Positions 12,341 to 24,149 of a DNA stretch of 64,000 bases are shown in pieces. The stretch's first letter is position 1, and every line of letters starts with the position of its first letter. The notes under the pieces are model-generated. The model was given only the letters and a program-made list of their open reading frames with translations, made no database searches and was not told the origin of the DNA. This stretch comes from Lotus japonicus (taxonomy: Eukaryota > Streptophyta > Magnoliopsida > Fabales > Fabaceae), in NCBI RefSeq assembly GCF_012489685.1, contig NC_080043.1:46391127-46455126 (forward strand), read 5' to 3'. A program made the position numbers and the translations under genes.

Positions 12341-12614
12341 TTGTGACGCGTTCCCGTTCGCCACAAGTGAAGCATTCCCGTTCTTCACTATGGATGAACC
12401 ATGCATCCTGGATGAACCATTCCCGTTATTCATCCTGGATGAACCATTCCCGTTATTCATCCTTGGTGAACCATTCCCGTTATTCACCATATGATGAACC
12501 ATTCCCGTTATTCACCATATGATGAACCATTCCCGTTATTCATCATTTATGCAAGGTGAACCATTCCCGTTATTCACCATGATATGCACAGGTGAACCAT
12601 TCCCGTTATTCACC
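12341..12614 (-). repeat. Tandem hairpin array (C-type, about 27-bp unit), left LTR
   Basis: About ten units, most built as arm, 12-nt loop CCATTCCCGTTA, complementary arm. Arms seen: GGATGAA/TTCATCC (twice), GGTGAA/TTCACC (three times), TGATGAA/TTCATCA, AGTGAA/TTCACT (loop GCATTCCCGTTC) and TTGTG/CACAA (loop GCGTTCCCGTTC). One unit pairs GATGAA with TTCACC (one mismatch) but gains ATATG/CATAT outside it. One unit is short, with GGATG/CATCC. The loop is nearly constant while the arms change together. Confidence 0.9.
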
Positions 12615-12782
12615 CGATTGATGCAATATGGTTAGCCAAACAACGAATCGTCCTTACCACGAAAGTGTTTAGCTAACAACCCAAACTCAAAACAAACCCA
12701 TGAGTTAGTGTCGGTCAATACAACACAACTCGGAGTAAGTGTCGGTCAATACAACACAACTCCACCCACAGAATACACAAGG

Positions 12783-14007
12783 TGTAAGATCAAAGTGTTG
12801 ATCTAGTAGTACAACTCTATGTTTTGATGATTACAAGTTAACCTTTTGATATGAACAATTGTGGTACTCTAACGTGTTTTTCTGAGTGTGCTATTTACAG
12901 GCTCTGACCTCGACTCAATCTCACACAAATCATAAGCACTGTGTATAAAGAGCTACCCAAGCAACGCTTTCGCATTCACCATGTTCAGTATGAACAGTGG
13001 AAAAGCTTCAGAAGTTCTGAAGTTATACAAACTCTGATGAGGACTCAGTCACTAGAAGCTCTGAAGATCCAGAAAGTCTGATAACCAAGAAACACTGAAG
13101 GTTCAGATGTTCTGATGGTGTAGAAGACTCTGAAGATCCAGAAGCTGAATAGTGGAAACTCTGAAGTCCAGAAGCAAGAAACTCTGAAGGACATGTACTT
13201 CCCTCTGAGTTCAGAATCAGAAGATACAATGGTCAGAGGATCTGTGCTTTCCCTCTGACTCTGATCAACCGGCTTCACAAGTTCCAATATGAAGTATTCC
13301 CCTGATCAGAAGTCTCCTAGGTTAAAAGGTCAAGTCGCTATCCAAGTACAAAAGCAAGTGTACCTTCCTGACGACCTACCTAACGTTCTCAGCCACAGCA
13401 GAAGCTGGATTTTCCAGAACTGCCCTCCAACGGTAGCATTTCCCATGCAACGCTCAACCCTAATCCTTGGAGTATATATAGAGGCTGAAGATTGAAAGAA
13501 GCGGCTAGAATAGAAGAAACTAAGAAGAAGCAATACACACGCGCAAGATATTCAAAATATTCTAAGCTTTCTTTCATCTGAAATTCATTGTGTTTACTAT
13601 TAGCTTTTTAGAAGCAAATCTCTTGTAAACATTTCTTTGATAAACAGTTTGTTTAGTTCCTTTAGGAGATCAAGGTTGATCGGATCCTAGAGAAGACTAA
13701 GAGAGTGAATCTTAGTGTGAGCTAAGTCAGTGTAATTGTTAGTCACTTGTAGGTTTCAAGTGCAGTTGTAACTCTTACCTGATTAGTGGATTGCCTTCAT
13801 TCTAAGAAGGAAGAAATCACCTTAACGGGTGGAGTGGAGTAGCTTGAGTGATTTATCAAGTGAACCAGGATAAAATCCTTGTGTGCTTTTCTATCTCTTA
13901 TCTTTAGCACTTAAGTTCTCGAAAGATTTGTCAAAATCTTTAAGGTGGAAGTTTTATACTGAAAACGTTATTCAAACCCCCCCTTTCTACCGTTTTTCAT
14001 ACCTTCA
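12783..14007 (+). mobile_element. Solo LTR S2 of the SIRE-type copia family (1225 bp)
   Basis: Begins TGTAAGATCA and ends CATACCTTCA, matching the SIRE 3' LTR at 57849-59059. It is flanked by CAAGG at 12778-12782 and 14008-14012. The uninterrupted site is at about 21188 (ACACAAGGGTCTAG). TATATATAG at 13473-13481 is the likely TATA box. No internal SIRE sequence accompanies it. Confidence 0.92.
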
Positions 14008-15525
14008 CAAGGGTCTAGTGTCGGTCAATACAACACAGCCCAAACAACAAGAGCACTAAGTGTCGGTCAATACAACACGGCTCCAGCAACACTCCCAAGA
14101 GTACTAGAGTACTCGGTGACCTTCAATCATCACCATAGCTCACCTTAGTGGCTTTCCCAATTCCAAAACTCTCCAGACCCACAACAAAGTCGACTTTTCC
14201 CCGTCTTTCGTAAATATTTTCCCCTTCAGTTTCTCCTATGATTATCCGTTAACAAAAATAAGTTCAATTCACATTAGTCAGGTTATGAGTTTATTTCTCA
14301 AAGTCTAAGTCTCCCAAAGTCTCTAGTTTTCAAAGCTCTATCGTTCTAAGTTTTCAAAGTTCAACCACCCAAAATACATTTTCCGGGGAAAGTCTAAGAA
14401 TTCCAACATATGGCCAAGTCTCAAACCCCACATTTGGACTTGCCTAGGGTTGTTCATCCAACCCGAAACACCAACTTTAACCAGTTCAGAGGTTCCCCAC
14501 TCCGAAATCGCGTCAAAACACACAATCCAACAATATCACAACATCACAAGTTATAGAAAAGCATCATAACATCAACTCATCATCATAATCAACATCAGAT
14601 AAACATAAGTCGAATTTATCGACGCCTATCATGCAGTCATAGCTAATATGTAAGTTGCCCTAACCTCGAGCTGCTCCAGCCTCGTAATCAAAATCTTCTT
14701 CACACAAATGCTCTGAAACTCCCAAAGTTCCTTTAACTGGACCTCGAAGAAAAACAAAGCAGAATCCAAACAAAATCGATTAGTTCGATCGCAATACAAC
14801 ACATGAACGATAGACAAAGCATTAAAGCTTCAGAATACGACCATCGGGTACGAAAAGACAAGTTTTCGAAAACGAAAGACTCCCCCCCTAAAGGAACCGC
14901 CCACGGCCCTTGAAGAAAAAGAGCACCAAATCTGTTTACAAGGTAGTTTTAGGGTAAAACTAAGGCAAAGAAACTGTCAGAACAATTTTCGGACAATCGG
15001 GTCGAAATACGGCTATCCAGGGGCATTTTGGTCCAAAATAAAAGCTCAAAACCTCAAAGTTATCAGTTCGGAAAACAAATTTGACAGCAATGATCCTCAC
15101 GACATCCGTGACAACAAATCCTAAAGGCACGAAGTCAGATTACGTCTTTTCGACAATAAAGTTTCGAAATGTGAGACAAAAAGGGTTTTGAATCAGTTTT
15201 TCAGATCTTGGACAACTGGATCACAATCAGCGATTACTGACAGAGGTTTTAGACTGTTGGGAACGTAGGGAAGATAACCCAAGCAAGAAATCAGAGAAAA
15301 CGGACAGTTTTACAAAAAGCTCAAAACTGTGAGCACAGAAACGACTTCAGAAACGCAACATAAACAGTAATCAGAGGTAGGAATCATGCTAGTTACCTCA
15401 ATACCTAGAAGTAGGGACGAACTGCACGAAGATTGGTCATGTTTTCGCGGAAAATCTTCCTCTCCTCCTCTCTCCTTGCTCGCGGCCTTGAATGGGTGAG
15501 AATGAAGAGATTTTTGCTTTTTCGC

Positions 15526-15535
15526 CTATTTATAG
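15526..15535 (-). promoter_or_regulatory. Element C 3' LTR TATA box
   Basis: CTATTTATAG lies in the palindrome CGCCTATTTATAGGCG. In minus sense it reads CTATAAATAG, about 690 bp from the LTR start at 16225. The 5' LTR has the same sequence near 22708-22717. Confidence 0.6.
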
Positions 15536-16225
15536 GCGGGTGAAATCGCGGGAAAATGAAAATTTCGCGATTCCGATTTTTGCAGCACTTTCACCGAGAA
15601 ATTCTAAGAGAGATTCTGGCGTCAGAATTCCCGAACTCAAAACAAATACCTAAGATTTGGGAAAAACGATATCTAAAATCCCAAAAGCGGTGTAAGTTAA
15701 TCTGTCCCGAAAAATTACTTTTTGCTGTGATGCTCAGACGACAAAACTTCCTTCTGAAGAAAGATTGGAAATGTCGAAACAAATCTGGCATCGCGGACGG
15801 AAACTTCGTTAGAAGTCCTGAATAGAAAAAGTCTTCATCCATCGCTCGAATCTAGGGTTTCGAAGCAAAGAAATTAGCGTCGTCGGACATCCGAAAAGTG
15901 AAACCTATCGTGCGTACAGTCCAGAGTTCCGAAATGAAACGCTGGTCAAAGGAAAAATAAAGAGAACCTTTAAATTTTCCAAGGATTCGAAATCTCACTT
16001 AAAACGTTGCTCTAAAGAGAAATTAGCCTACTCTGGACACGCTCGCCATAAAGCAGGTGTGCAGACGACTCGCACTAACTCCGAAAGCAACTACGCAACA
16101 TTCCTCAAGCAATTCCTGAACTTTCTTCTTCATTAACCTTCCTCAAATATCAAACTCCTGTCACGCTTACACTGATTCTACGCGTGAGTCGGAACTTAAC
16201 TTATTCTGCAAATCCAGGTCTTACA

Positions 16226-16263
16226 ATACTCCCCTCCAAAAAGAAAGTTTCGTCCTCGAAACT
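16226..16263 (-). other. PPT and stem-loop of element C
   Basis: On the minus strand, AAAGAAAGTTTCG context leads into TTTTTGGAGGGGAG and then the LTR start TGTAAGACC. AGTTTC (16246-16251) and GAAACT (16258-16263) form a 6-bp stem around GTCCTC. It is kept although this element has no pol. Confidence 0.75.
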
Positions 16264-18864
16264 CAGAGTTCTGCAAAGAAAATCCGGGGTACAGTTCCTT
16301 GATCTTGTCTTCCAATTCCCATGTAGCATTGCCCGTGTCATTTTTCCTCATAACCTTTACTTAAGCAATCTGTTCTCCCCTTGACTGTTCCACTCTTCTA
16401 TCCCCACTGCTAACTGTCGGCGCCTCAAAAGACAAACCATCATTCAACTTCATGTCGTCTGACTCAATCACTTGCGTCGGATCTCTGTTTGAAATGATAC
16501 CGGTTGGCACTCCGTGCAGTCGCACAACCTTAGCCACTTACTTCTTTGCTTTCGGTCGTCCGAAATTCTTCTTAAACTCGGTGCCTCTCTGTCATTTCAA
16601 AGTAAATATTCAACTTGTCCTCGAGATCTTCATCCACAGTCCAAAACTCCACTTGTCCGTTCGATAACTCCTAGACGAATCATCCCCTTGGAAACCGCAA
16701 GTCCATTCACATACCTCCAGCTTCGTAACTATCTTTACAAACACCCAGAAGTCAAACTTCTACCTAGTCACCATTCGATTTAAAACTCGACTTATGTCCT
16801 TATTTCTTGTCCTTCACTAATCTTATCCCCTTCAACATCAATTTATCAACAACTTATAAGATAATCCTCCTCTTAATATCTAACAATCCATTATTATCGT
16901 CTTCTTCCTCAAAACTTCCCTCACTCAAACCTATTTACACTTACCGAAATCCCTAACACTTCGCACAAATCGAGACTTATCCTCTAGAAGATTAAATCAT
17001 AACTATACCTCAAGGGATTAAACTAGCCATTTTATCATCCGATCCTTCATCATTCTGAGATTTAACCGTTATCGTAACCGTTAACACCACTAAATCTCTT
17101 ATGTGTACATGAATCTCAGCTCACTAGGTCAACCTTAGCCCTAGGATTCTCATTCAACTTTAGTAAAATTCACTTGTTACCCGTAATATGCATCATCAAA
17201 ATCCATAACAAAGTTTCATTCACTCTTAGGCTCTAAGAAACTTGTCCAAACATAACAACTTCAAGTATTCATCTTAATACTAACACTTTCCTTTTTGTCA
17301 CTCAATCACCATCTCGTCAATCAACTTCTTAATCTCTCAATCAAATTCTGACAAACTTCGAGTCCTACACACCTTAGACAGACATTCATAGATTTAAAAC
17401 CTAAACCTTCACCAAGTTTGGTCCCCTAATGACCTTTAATCCTTCAATACTTCTTAAATGAATATCCGTTTCTTAAAACTATAACTCCTTCACTTACCCA
17501 AACGACCTGATAAGTGTCGTCATGCTTCCACACTCACCACTTGATCCTGATATCCATAATCATAACTTATTATGCTAACATCATTCAAATCTTATCACAT
17601 GTCATTATGTCCGCAACCTTATAATCAACATCAATCGATCAACAACTTATAACCAACCTTAACACCCTACACAACCCAGAATTCCTTTACTTCAAGATCT
17701 CTCTTATACTACACCTCAATGGTCTTAACCCGAAACTCACCTTCAGGTCTTCAATCTTCTAAGATTCAACTCCTATTGTCACACCTACAACCATAAGATC
17801 TCCTACTCGTACGCGATTCCCGACCCTCAAGATCAATCTTAACCCTAAGATTTCAATCCAACTTAGTAATTCTCACTTAGTAATCTTAGCATATTTCTTT
17901 GGAATCCATATCATCAACCTCAAGTATTCAACTTATGCTAAAACTTTCTTTCTCCAACTTCATCATTAATTCAACACTTTTCAAAAGAAAATTCATCTCT
18001 TAAGACTATAATGTCTCCACATATTAATCAAACGCTTAGCAATACTTATTCCTCGAACTCGACTATAACAATCTAGTTCAGAGTTAATTCTTCTCAATCT
18101 TGCTACCATCAAGCTATCATCTAAAACCTGATTAAATCCAACTTATTTAGTCTCTAACAATTTCACTCAGTAATCACATAACCTATGACTTCATAACTTC
18201 CGAGAAACTACTTAATACTTTTCCAGCCTTTAATCTCTTGACTTAGTCTACCTCTACTTGGAGTAATCACACGAACTAACCAATTAATGTCTATACGACA
18301 CTCATCGACTTCCAAAGATTTAAATCTTAATCTTTTACAATCAAGTGCTTAACACGAACTTTCCTCCCAAATTCGACTAATCCTCAATCAATTCAAATTC
18401 ATCTTACACATCCTTCTATCAAGGTCCATTACCAGCTGTGATTCCAAATATCACCCCCTCAATATTAGGTTGATCAGGCCTAATACATCGAAGGTGGAAA
18501 TTTAGAAAAACCCACTGGAACGGTCAATGAGTTCCTATCCTCCAGTAGTCACAAATATCCTGATACTAAATCCTTTAATGATTCCGCTACGAAACTACAC
18601 ACCCTCAACATATCACGTATACTACCCATACGGAATGTCCCTAAGATTCGTTCTTCAGCTACTAGCTTCCTCATAATCGCATCGGTGGAAGACTACTTTC
18701 TAGACTTAGTGTGCTATTCCCAACCTCGTGTAACTTCTATAGTTAAAACACCAGCAACTTCGAATAAGGTCCTACTAGGGATAATAATCATAAGATCATA
18801 GTCTAAGTAGTAAATACAAGTTAGGCGCGTCACACTCGCTTCGAAGAGAAAAGAGTAAGTTATT
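16264..18864 (-). pseudogene. Degenerate, mostly deleted pol region of element C
   Basis: About 2.6 kb with no long reading frame. The first 130 bases still resemble, base by base, the 3' end of the F pol gene at 60719-60850 (for example CCTTGATCTTGTCTTCCAAT in both), so this is a decayed end of the chromodomain-like tail. Further inside I recognise no RT, RNase H or integrase motif. The same kind of sequence occurs in elements E (28148-29231) and B (34512-35241, 43216-44175), with shared phrases such as CACCCCCTCAATATTA and AAAACCCACTGGAACAGTCA, so the degenerate interior was copied as a unit. Confidence 0.7.
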
Positions 18865-19651
18865 CTAGAATAAGAGAACAGTTAAAATATTACCATCGTT
18901 CCCACGTTCTTCCTCGTCCAACTCCTCAGCTCTTGCTCCTTCCTTGATATGAATCCTTTCCTCTTTAGCAAGTCGTTTTCCTTTCCTAACATTCCCTGAT
19001 GATTCACCCTTGGGTGCCTTACAACCTCTGGAGAAATGTCCCGATTGGTTGCAATTGAAGCATAAACTTCCCTTGATCTTGCACCTACCGACATAGTGCC
19101 TCACTTTCCTGCACCTAGAACACGTCACTGTTTTTCCCGAAGTCTTGTTTCCTGTCCCATCGGTAGCATCATTCCCTTTCATCTTACTATCAGACGTTTC
19201 CCCCTGGAGTGTCTTGCAGTTCACAGCTAGATGCCCCTCTCGGTTACACTTGAAGCATCTCCGTCCAACCACTGAGCACTTGTTGGCAAAATGCCCAAAC
19301 TTTCCGCATCGAAAACATGTCACCCCTTTGTCACCAACTGGCTTCCCTCCAGTATCAGCAGTCGTTGGTTTGTACTTTCTTGAGATAAGATCTCTTCTCT
19401 CGGGACGCTGATATGGTCCCCACTGATGGTAGCTCTCCCTTCCGTTGTTGCCTTGGGAACCTGACCTCATTGGTCCCCCAGCTCCTGTTCGGTTCATTCC
19501 TCTTTGTTGATACATTGCCGTCGCCATCAGTTCGTTCATGATGCTCACGTGCAGCCTCTTCAGCGCGCATATAAGCGTCTTCCGCAGCTTGGTTCATCAT
19601 TACCTCGATCAGTGTAGCTATTACCTCCGCCATCCGGTTAAGGTCCACCAT
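18865..19651 (-). pseudogene. gag: Gag of element C: four zinc knuckles, capsid domain missing
   Basis: Gag normally forms the particle (capsid) and binds RNA through CCHC knuckles. Here the likely start (MVDLNRMAEV, from 19651, like MVNSNQLAEM in element B) is followed by only about 40 residues of the N-terminal region. The reading frame then changes near 19540-19560, directly into the GAGGPMRSGSQ linker that lies after the capsid in elements B and E. The roughly 150-residue capsid region seen in B and E is absent. The C-terminal part has four CX2CX4HX4C knuckles: CFRCGKFGHFANKC, CFKCNREGHLAVNC, CSRCRKVRHYVGRC and CFNCNQSGHFSRGC. B and E have two. It ends in NDGNILTVLLF, where a protease domain would otherwise begin. 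Confidence 0.85.
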
Positions 19652-19845
19652 CCTATATCTCGTCAAACGTCCGATTAGTACTAACCATACAGTAGCACTA
19701 GACAAACCACTCAATCCGATTAAGTAGTAACGCAGACAATTAGAGCGAAAATCGCTCTGCAGACAATCAATTTTCACTCTTTGCAGAGTCACACAACCTA
19801 GCATAGAAGACCTATTCCCCAAAGACTCCCGAAAGACTCGACTAA

Positions 19846-19857
19846 GCTCTGATACCA
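19846..19857 (-). other. Primer binding site of element C
   Basis: TGGTATCAGAGC on the minus strand, three bases inside the 5' LTR end; complementary to the 3' end of initiator methionine tRNA, the usual primer for these families. Confidence 0.9.
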
Positions 19858-19860
19858 CAA

Positions 19861-22800
19861 TGTAACACCCCGATTTCCGGGTGTCACTTTAGTAACCAAA
19901 AATAAACTTTATGCGGAAAACAGGTAATTTTTTTTTTCGTTTGATTCCTTTTAAATAAAGCAATAGAAAGTGAAGACATAACCCAACCACTAAACTAACC
20001 AATATACATCAAATATAAACATGTACAGCCTCAGCTGCACTCCCACGTCACGCGCACTCGCAGTGACTCCAAAGTAGTGTGCCCGTAGGCAAATAGTTAC
20101 AGATCCAAAAGTTTAGGTGTGAAAGTTTATAATTACAACCCACTAGGAGAAAGTCGGCCTCAAAATGGCCTAAGCAAAGACCCCAATGGTCCGACTGACT
20201 CACTGTGATCCCTCAATAAGAGAACCACACAAAAGTCATGCGTCGGGAACCTACTCTGTCCCAAAAGCAAAACGAATCATAGCTCTACACCAAATATGAC
20301 GCCTGCCTAAACCTACCCTCCAAGAACCAAGTCCACTGCGAACTGAAGTTGGCAAGTTGAAGCTCAGCTCCACGCGTCGTAGAACTCCTTTCGACAGACG
20401 TCCACGCTCGTCAGTCCGTTCCTCCATGACCCTTCCCCGGTACGTCGCTCGATGACCCACAAGATAGATCACCCAAGCGGTGGGGCATGTCGATCCACCA
20501 ACTCAAACCTGATCCCCCCCGAGGGAGAGACCGTCGAAACCCAATCCACCGTCGACATCTGGCAGCAGGCCGACCGCCCAAACACAAACATGAATCCAAA
20601 GCCAAGGCGCTAGGGTCAACTCACGGAAATAAGTAGATATACACTCAACATGTGATAGGGGTTGTAGATATATGTTTATATATACATATATAAACAATCC
20701 TAGCATGTTATGGCTCTAACAATGCTTCAATAAACAAACAGCACACAATTCAAGTCAGAATGAATGTATGCGTGAAATGCACAATATGATCCGGATTTGT
20801 GACGCGTTCCCGTTCGCCACAAGTGAAGCATTCCCGTTCTTCACTATGGATGAACCATTCCCGTTATTCATCCTGGATGAACCATTCCCGTTATTCATCC
20901 TTGGTGAACCATTCCCGTTATTCACCATATGATGAACCATTCCCGTTATTCATCATTTATGCAAGGTGAACCATTCCCGTTATTCACCATGATATGCACA
21001 GGTGAACCATTCCCGTTATTCACCCGATTGATTCAATATGGTTAGCCAAACAACGAATTGTCCTTACCACGAAAGTGTTTAGCTCACAACCCAAACTCAA
21101 AACAAACCCATGAGTTAGTGTCGGTCAATACAACACAACTCGGAGTAAGTGTCGGTCAATACAACACAACTCCACCCACAGAATACACAAGGGTCTAGTG
21201 TCGGTCAATACAACACAGCCCAAACAACAAGAGCACTAAGTGTCGGTCAATACAACACGGCTCCAGCAACACTCCCAAGAGTACTAGAGTACTCGGTGAC
21301 CTTCAATCATCACCATAGCTCACCTTAGTGGCTTTCCCAATTCCAAAACTCTCCAGACCCACAACAAAGTCGACTTTTCCCCGTCTTTCGTAAATATTTT
21401 CCCCTTCAGTTTCTCCTATGATTATTCGTTAACAAAAATAATTTCAATTAACATTAGTCAGGTTATGAGTTTATTTCTCAAAGTCTAAGTCTCCCAAAGT
21501 CTCTAGTTTTCAAAGCTCTATCGTTCTAAGTTTTCAAAGTTCAACCACCCAAAATACATTTTCCGGGGAAAGTCTAAGAATTCCAACATATGGCCAAGTC
21601 TCAAACCCCACATTTGGACTTGCCTAGGGTTGTTCATCCAACCCGAAACACCAACTTTAACCAGTTCAGAGGTTCCCCACTCCGAAATCGCGTCAAAACG
21701 CACAATCCAACAATATCACAACATCACAAGTTATAGAAAAGCATCATAACATCAACTCATCATCATAATCAACATCAGATAAACATAAGTCGAATTTATC
21801 GACGCCTATCATGCAGTCATAGCTAATATGTAAGTTGCCCTAACCTCGAGCTGCTCCAGCCTCGTAATCAAAATCTCCTTCACACAAATGCTCTGAAACT
21901 CCCAAAGTTCCTTCAACTGGACCTCGGAGAAAAACAAAGCAGAATCCAAACAAAATCGATTAGTTCGATCGCAATACAACACATGAACGATAGACAAAGC
22001 ATTAAAGCTTCAGAATACGACCATCGGGTACGAAAAGACAAGTTTTCGAAAACGAAAGACTCCCCCCCTAAAGGAACAGCCCACGACCCTTCAACTCTTT
22101 TTCTTCGACCAAATCTGTTTACAAGGTAGTTTTAGGGTAAAACTAAGGCAAAGAAACTGTCAGAACAATTTTCGAAAAATCAGGTCGAAATACGGCTATC
22201 CAGGGGCATTTTGGTCCAAAATAAAAGCTCAAAACCTCAAAGTTATCAGTTCGGAAAACAAATTTGACAGCAATGATCCTCACGACATCCGTGACAACAA
22301 ATCCTAAAGGCACGAAGTTAGATTACGTCTTTTCGACAATAAAGTTTCGAAATGTGAGACAAAAAGGGTTTTGAATCAGTTTTTCAGATCCTGGACAATT
22401 GGATCACAATCAGCGATTACAGACAGAGGTTTTAGACTCTTGGGAACGTAAGGAAGATAACCCAAGCAAGAAATCAGAGAAAACGGACAGTTTTACAAAA
22501 AGCTCAAAACTGTGTGCACAGAAACAACTTCAGAAACGCAACATAAACAGTAATCAGAGGTAGGAATCATGCTAGTTACCTCAATACCTAGAAGTAGGGA
22601 CGAACTGCACGAAGATTGGTCAAGTTTTCGCGGAAAATCTTCCTCTCCTCCTCTCTCCTTGCTCGCGGCCTTGAATGGGTGAGAATGAAGAGATTTTTGC
22701 TTTTTCGCCTATTTATAGGCGGGTGAAATCGCGGGAAAATGAAAATTTCGCGATTCCGATTTTTGCAGCACGTTCACCGAGAAATTCTAAGAGAGATTCT

Positions 22801-23408
22801 GGCGTCAGAATTCCCGAACTCAAAACAAATACCTAAGATTTGGGAAAAACGATATCTAAAATCCCAAAAGCGGTGTAAGTTAATCTGTCCTGAAAAACTA
22901 CTTTTTGCTGTGATGCTCAGACGACAAAACTTCCTTCTGAAGAAAGATTGGAAATGTCGAAACAAATCTGGTAACGCGGACAGAAACTTTGTTAGAGGTC
23001 CCGAATAGAAAAAGTCTTCATCCATCGCTCGAATCTATGGTTTCGAAGCAAAGAAATTAGCGTCATCGGACATCCGAAAAGTGAAACCTATCGTGCGTAC
23101 AGTCCAGAGTTCCGAAATGAAACGCTGGTCAAAGGAAAAATAAAGAGAACCTTTAAATTTTCCAAGGATTCGAAATCTAACTTAAAACGTTGCTCTAAAG
23201 AGAAATTAGCCTACTCTGGACACGCTCGCCATAAAGCAGGTGTGCAGACGACTCGCACTAACTCCGAAAGCAACTACGCAACATTCCTCAAGCAATTCCT
23301 GAACTTTCTTCTTCATTAACCTTCCTCAAATATCAAACTCCTGTCACGTTTACACTGATTCTACGCGTGAGTCGGAACTTAACTTGTTCTGCAAATCCAG
23401 GTCTTACA
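19861..23408 (-). repeat. 5' LTR of element C (3548 bp)
   Basis: TGTAACACCCCGATTTCC to CAGGTCTTACA. It is near-identical to the left LTR but lacks S1 and S2, and so shows both empty sites. GTTCC follows at 23409-23413. It contains the hairpin array at 20797-21024 and a TATA box near 22708. Confidence 0.92.
20797..21024 (-). repeat. Tandem hairpin array (C-type), right LTR
   Basis: Same array as at 12341-12614 but with eight hairpins; the short GGATG/CATCC unit and the mismatched GATGAA/TTCACC unit of the left copy are absent. Since both LTRs come from one template at insertion, the array has changed length since then. Confidence 0.88.
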
Positions 23409-24149
23409 GTTCCCAAAAGAAACAATGATGGTCAGAGCTACGACCCTACTCCTACACTAATCCTGTCTCGAGGAGCTCACACCAGCGCTCAGAACTACGT
23501 GCTAGCGTGATCGTCGTCTGAACCTGAATCCAGAACGACCAAGTCTATGTACACCATCCGTCCTCCTCTTGCTACCGCGATGCGCTCCTGTTCCGGCATC
23601 TCAAACCTAGTTCCCCCCCGAAGGGTGAACCATCGTGAATCAGTCCGCCATGGACATCTGACAAAGGGCGTAGTCCGCCAAAGCACACACAGAATACGCG
23701 AGGGTCAACTCCAAAGAATTAAGTAAGTAATAACTTCAATATATACAGTTTAAGTGATAGCTACTTAGGCTTATAATTTAGAGATAACATCCTAGGGTTG
23801 TATATTTCACAAAGAATATAAAAGACGATAATAACAATTAGCATGCATCAAATAGGATTAACAATTATCAATCACACTCAGCAACTAAGTCAGTATGCAT
23901 GTTGCATGAAATGCAATGCTGGTTGACAAAATGCATTCCGGAACGGATGGGAATGAACGAGTCAGCCCTAGCACCAGCAACGGTGGGACCATTTCCGCTC
24001 GCGTGTCTCTTACACCACACAAAGTGTAGTCAGATCAGCAGTGAACCCGAAGGTCTGCCATTTCCGTCTGCTACTAAGAATCACCACAGTGTTCTTATAT
24101 GGAAATCTGGGTCTTATGACCATTTTGGAATCCACCGAGGTCCGGAGTT
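23409..24149 (-). repeat. LTR D, right fragment
   Basis: Continues LTR D after element C (GTTCC duplication, then CAAAAGAAACAATGATGG), matching 24541-25260 of LTR E. It stops at CGAGGTCCGGAGTT, where LTR E begins; GAGTT (24145-24149) is the probable target. The remainder of D is not found to the right, consistent with a later deletion at 30296. Confidence 0.82.

Larger units (their letters stand above)
9455..16225 (-). repeat. 3' LTR of element C, with two inserted solo LTRs
   Basis: Starts TGTAACACCCCGATTTCC and ends CAGGTCTTACA. Alignment by eye with 19861-23408 shows two insertions with clean 5-bp duplications (10025-11967 and 12783-14007). Without them the LTR is about 3.6 kb. The TATA box is at 15526-15535 (minus), so in transcription sense U3 is about 0.7 kb and R-U5 about 2.9 kb, which is unusually long. 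Confidence 0.9.
9455..23408 (-). mobile_element. Element C: gag-only Ty3/gypsy element inside LTR D
   Basis: Complete boundaries. GTTCC at 9450-9454 and 23409-23413 is the 5-bp target duplication, and the disrupted D sequence joins cleanly across it. The 3' LTR is 9455-16225 (including two later solo LTRs), the PPT is at 16226-16245, the interior is 16264-19858, the PBS is at 19846-19857 and the 5' LTR is 19861-23408. Orientation is minus. The interior holds a damaged gag and about 2.6 kb without an intact pol domain, so any transposition needed proteins from relatives. The two LTRs look very similar outside the insertions, so insertion was fairly recent. Confidence 0.9.

Noticed and set aside
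12299..12502. Short ORFs with repeated N-G-N-G-S or similar motifs over the LTR arrays (also 64-459, 2589-3189, 31747-32059)
   Set aside because: The repeats are translated minisatellite units in several frames and on both strands, with no start context or codon bias; structure at the DNA or RNA level explains them better.
12341..14100. CRISPR-like alternation of repeats and spacers
   Set aside because: Units differ in length, there are no unique spacers, and the setting is a plant LTR.
16264..18864. A possible host gene in the long interior of element C
   Set aside because: No frame over 90 codons with a recognisable domain; the same sequence recurs in the interiors of B and E, so it belongs to the element family.
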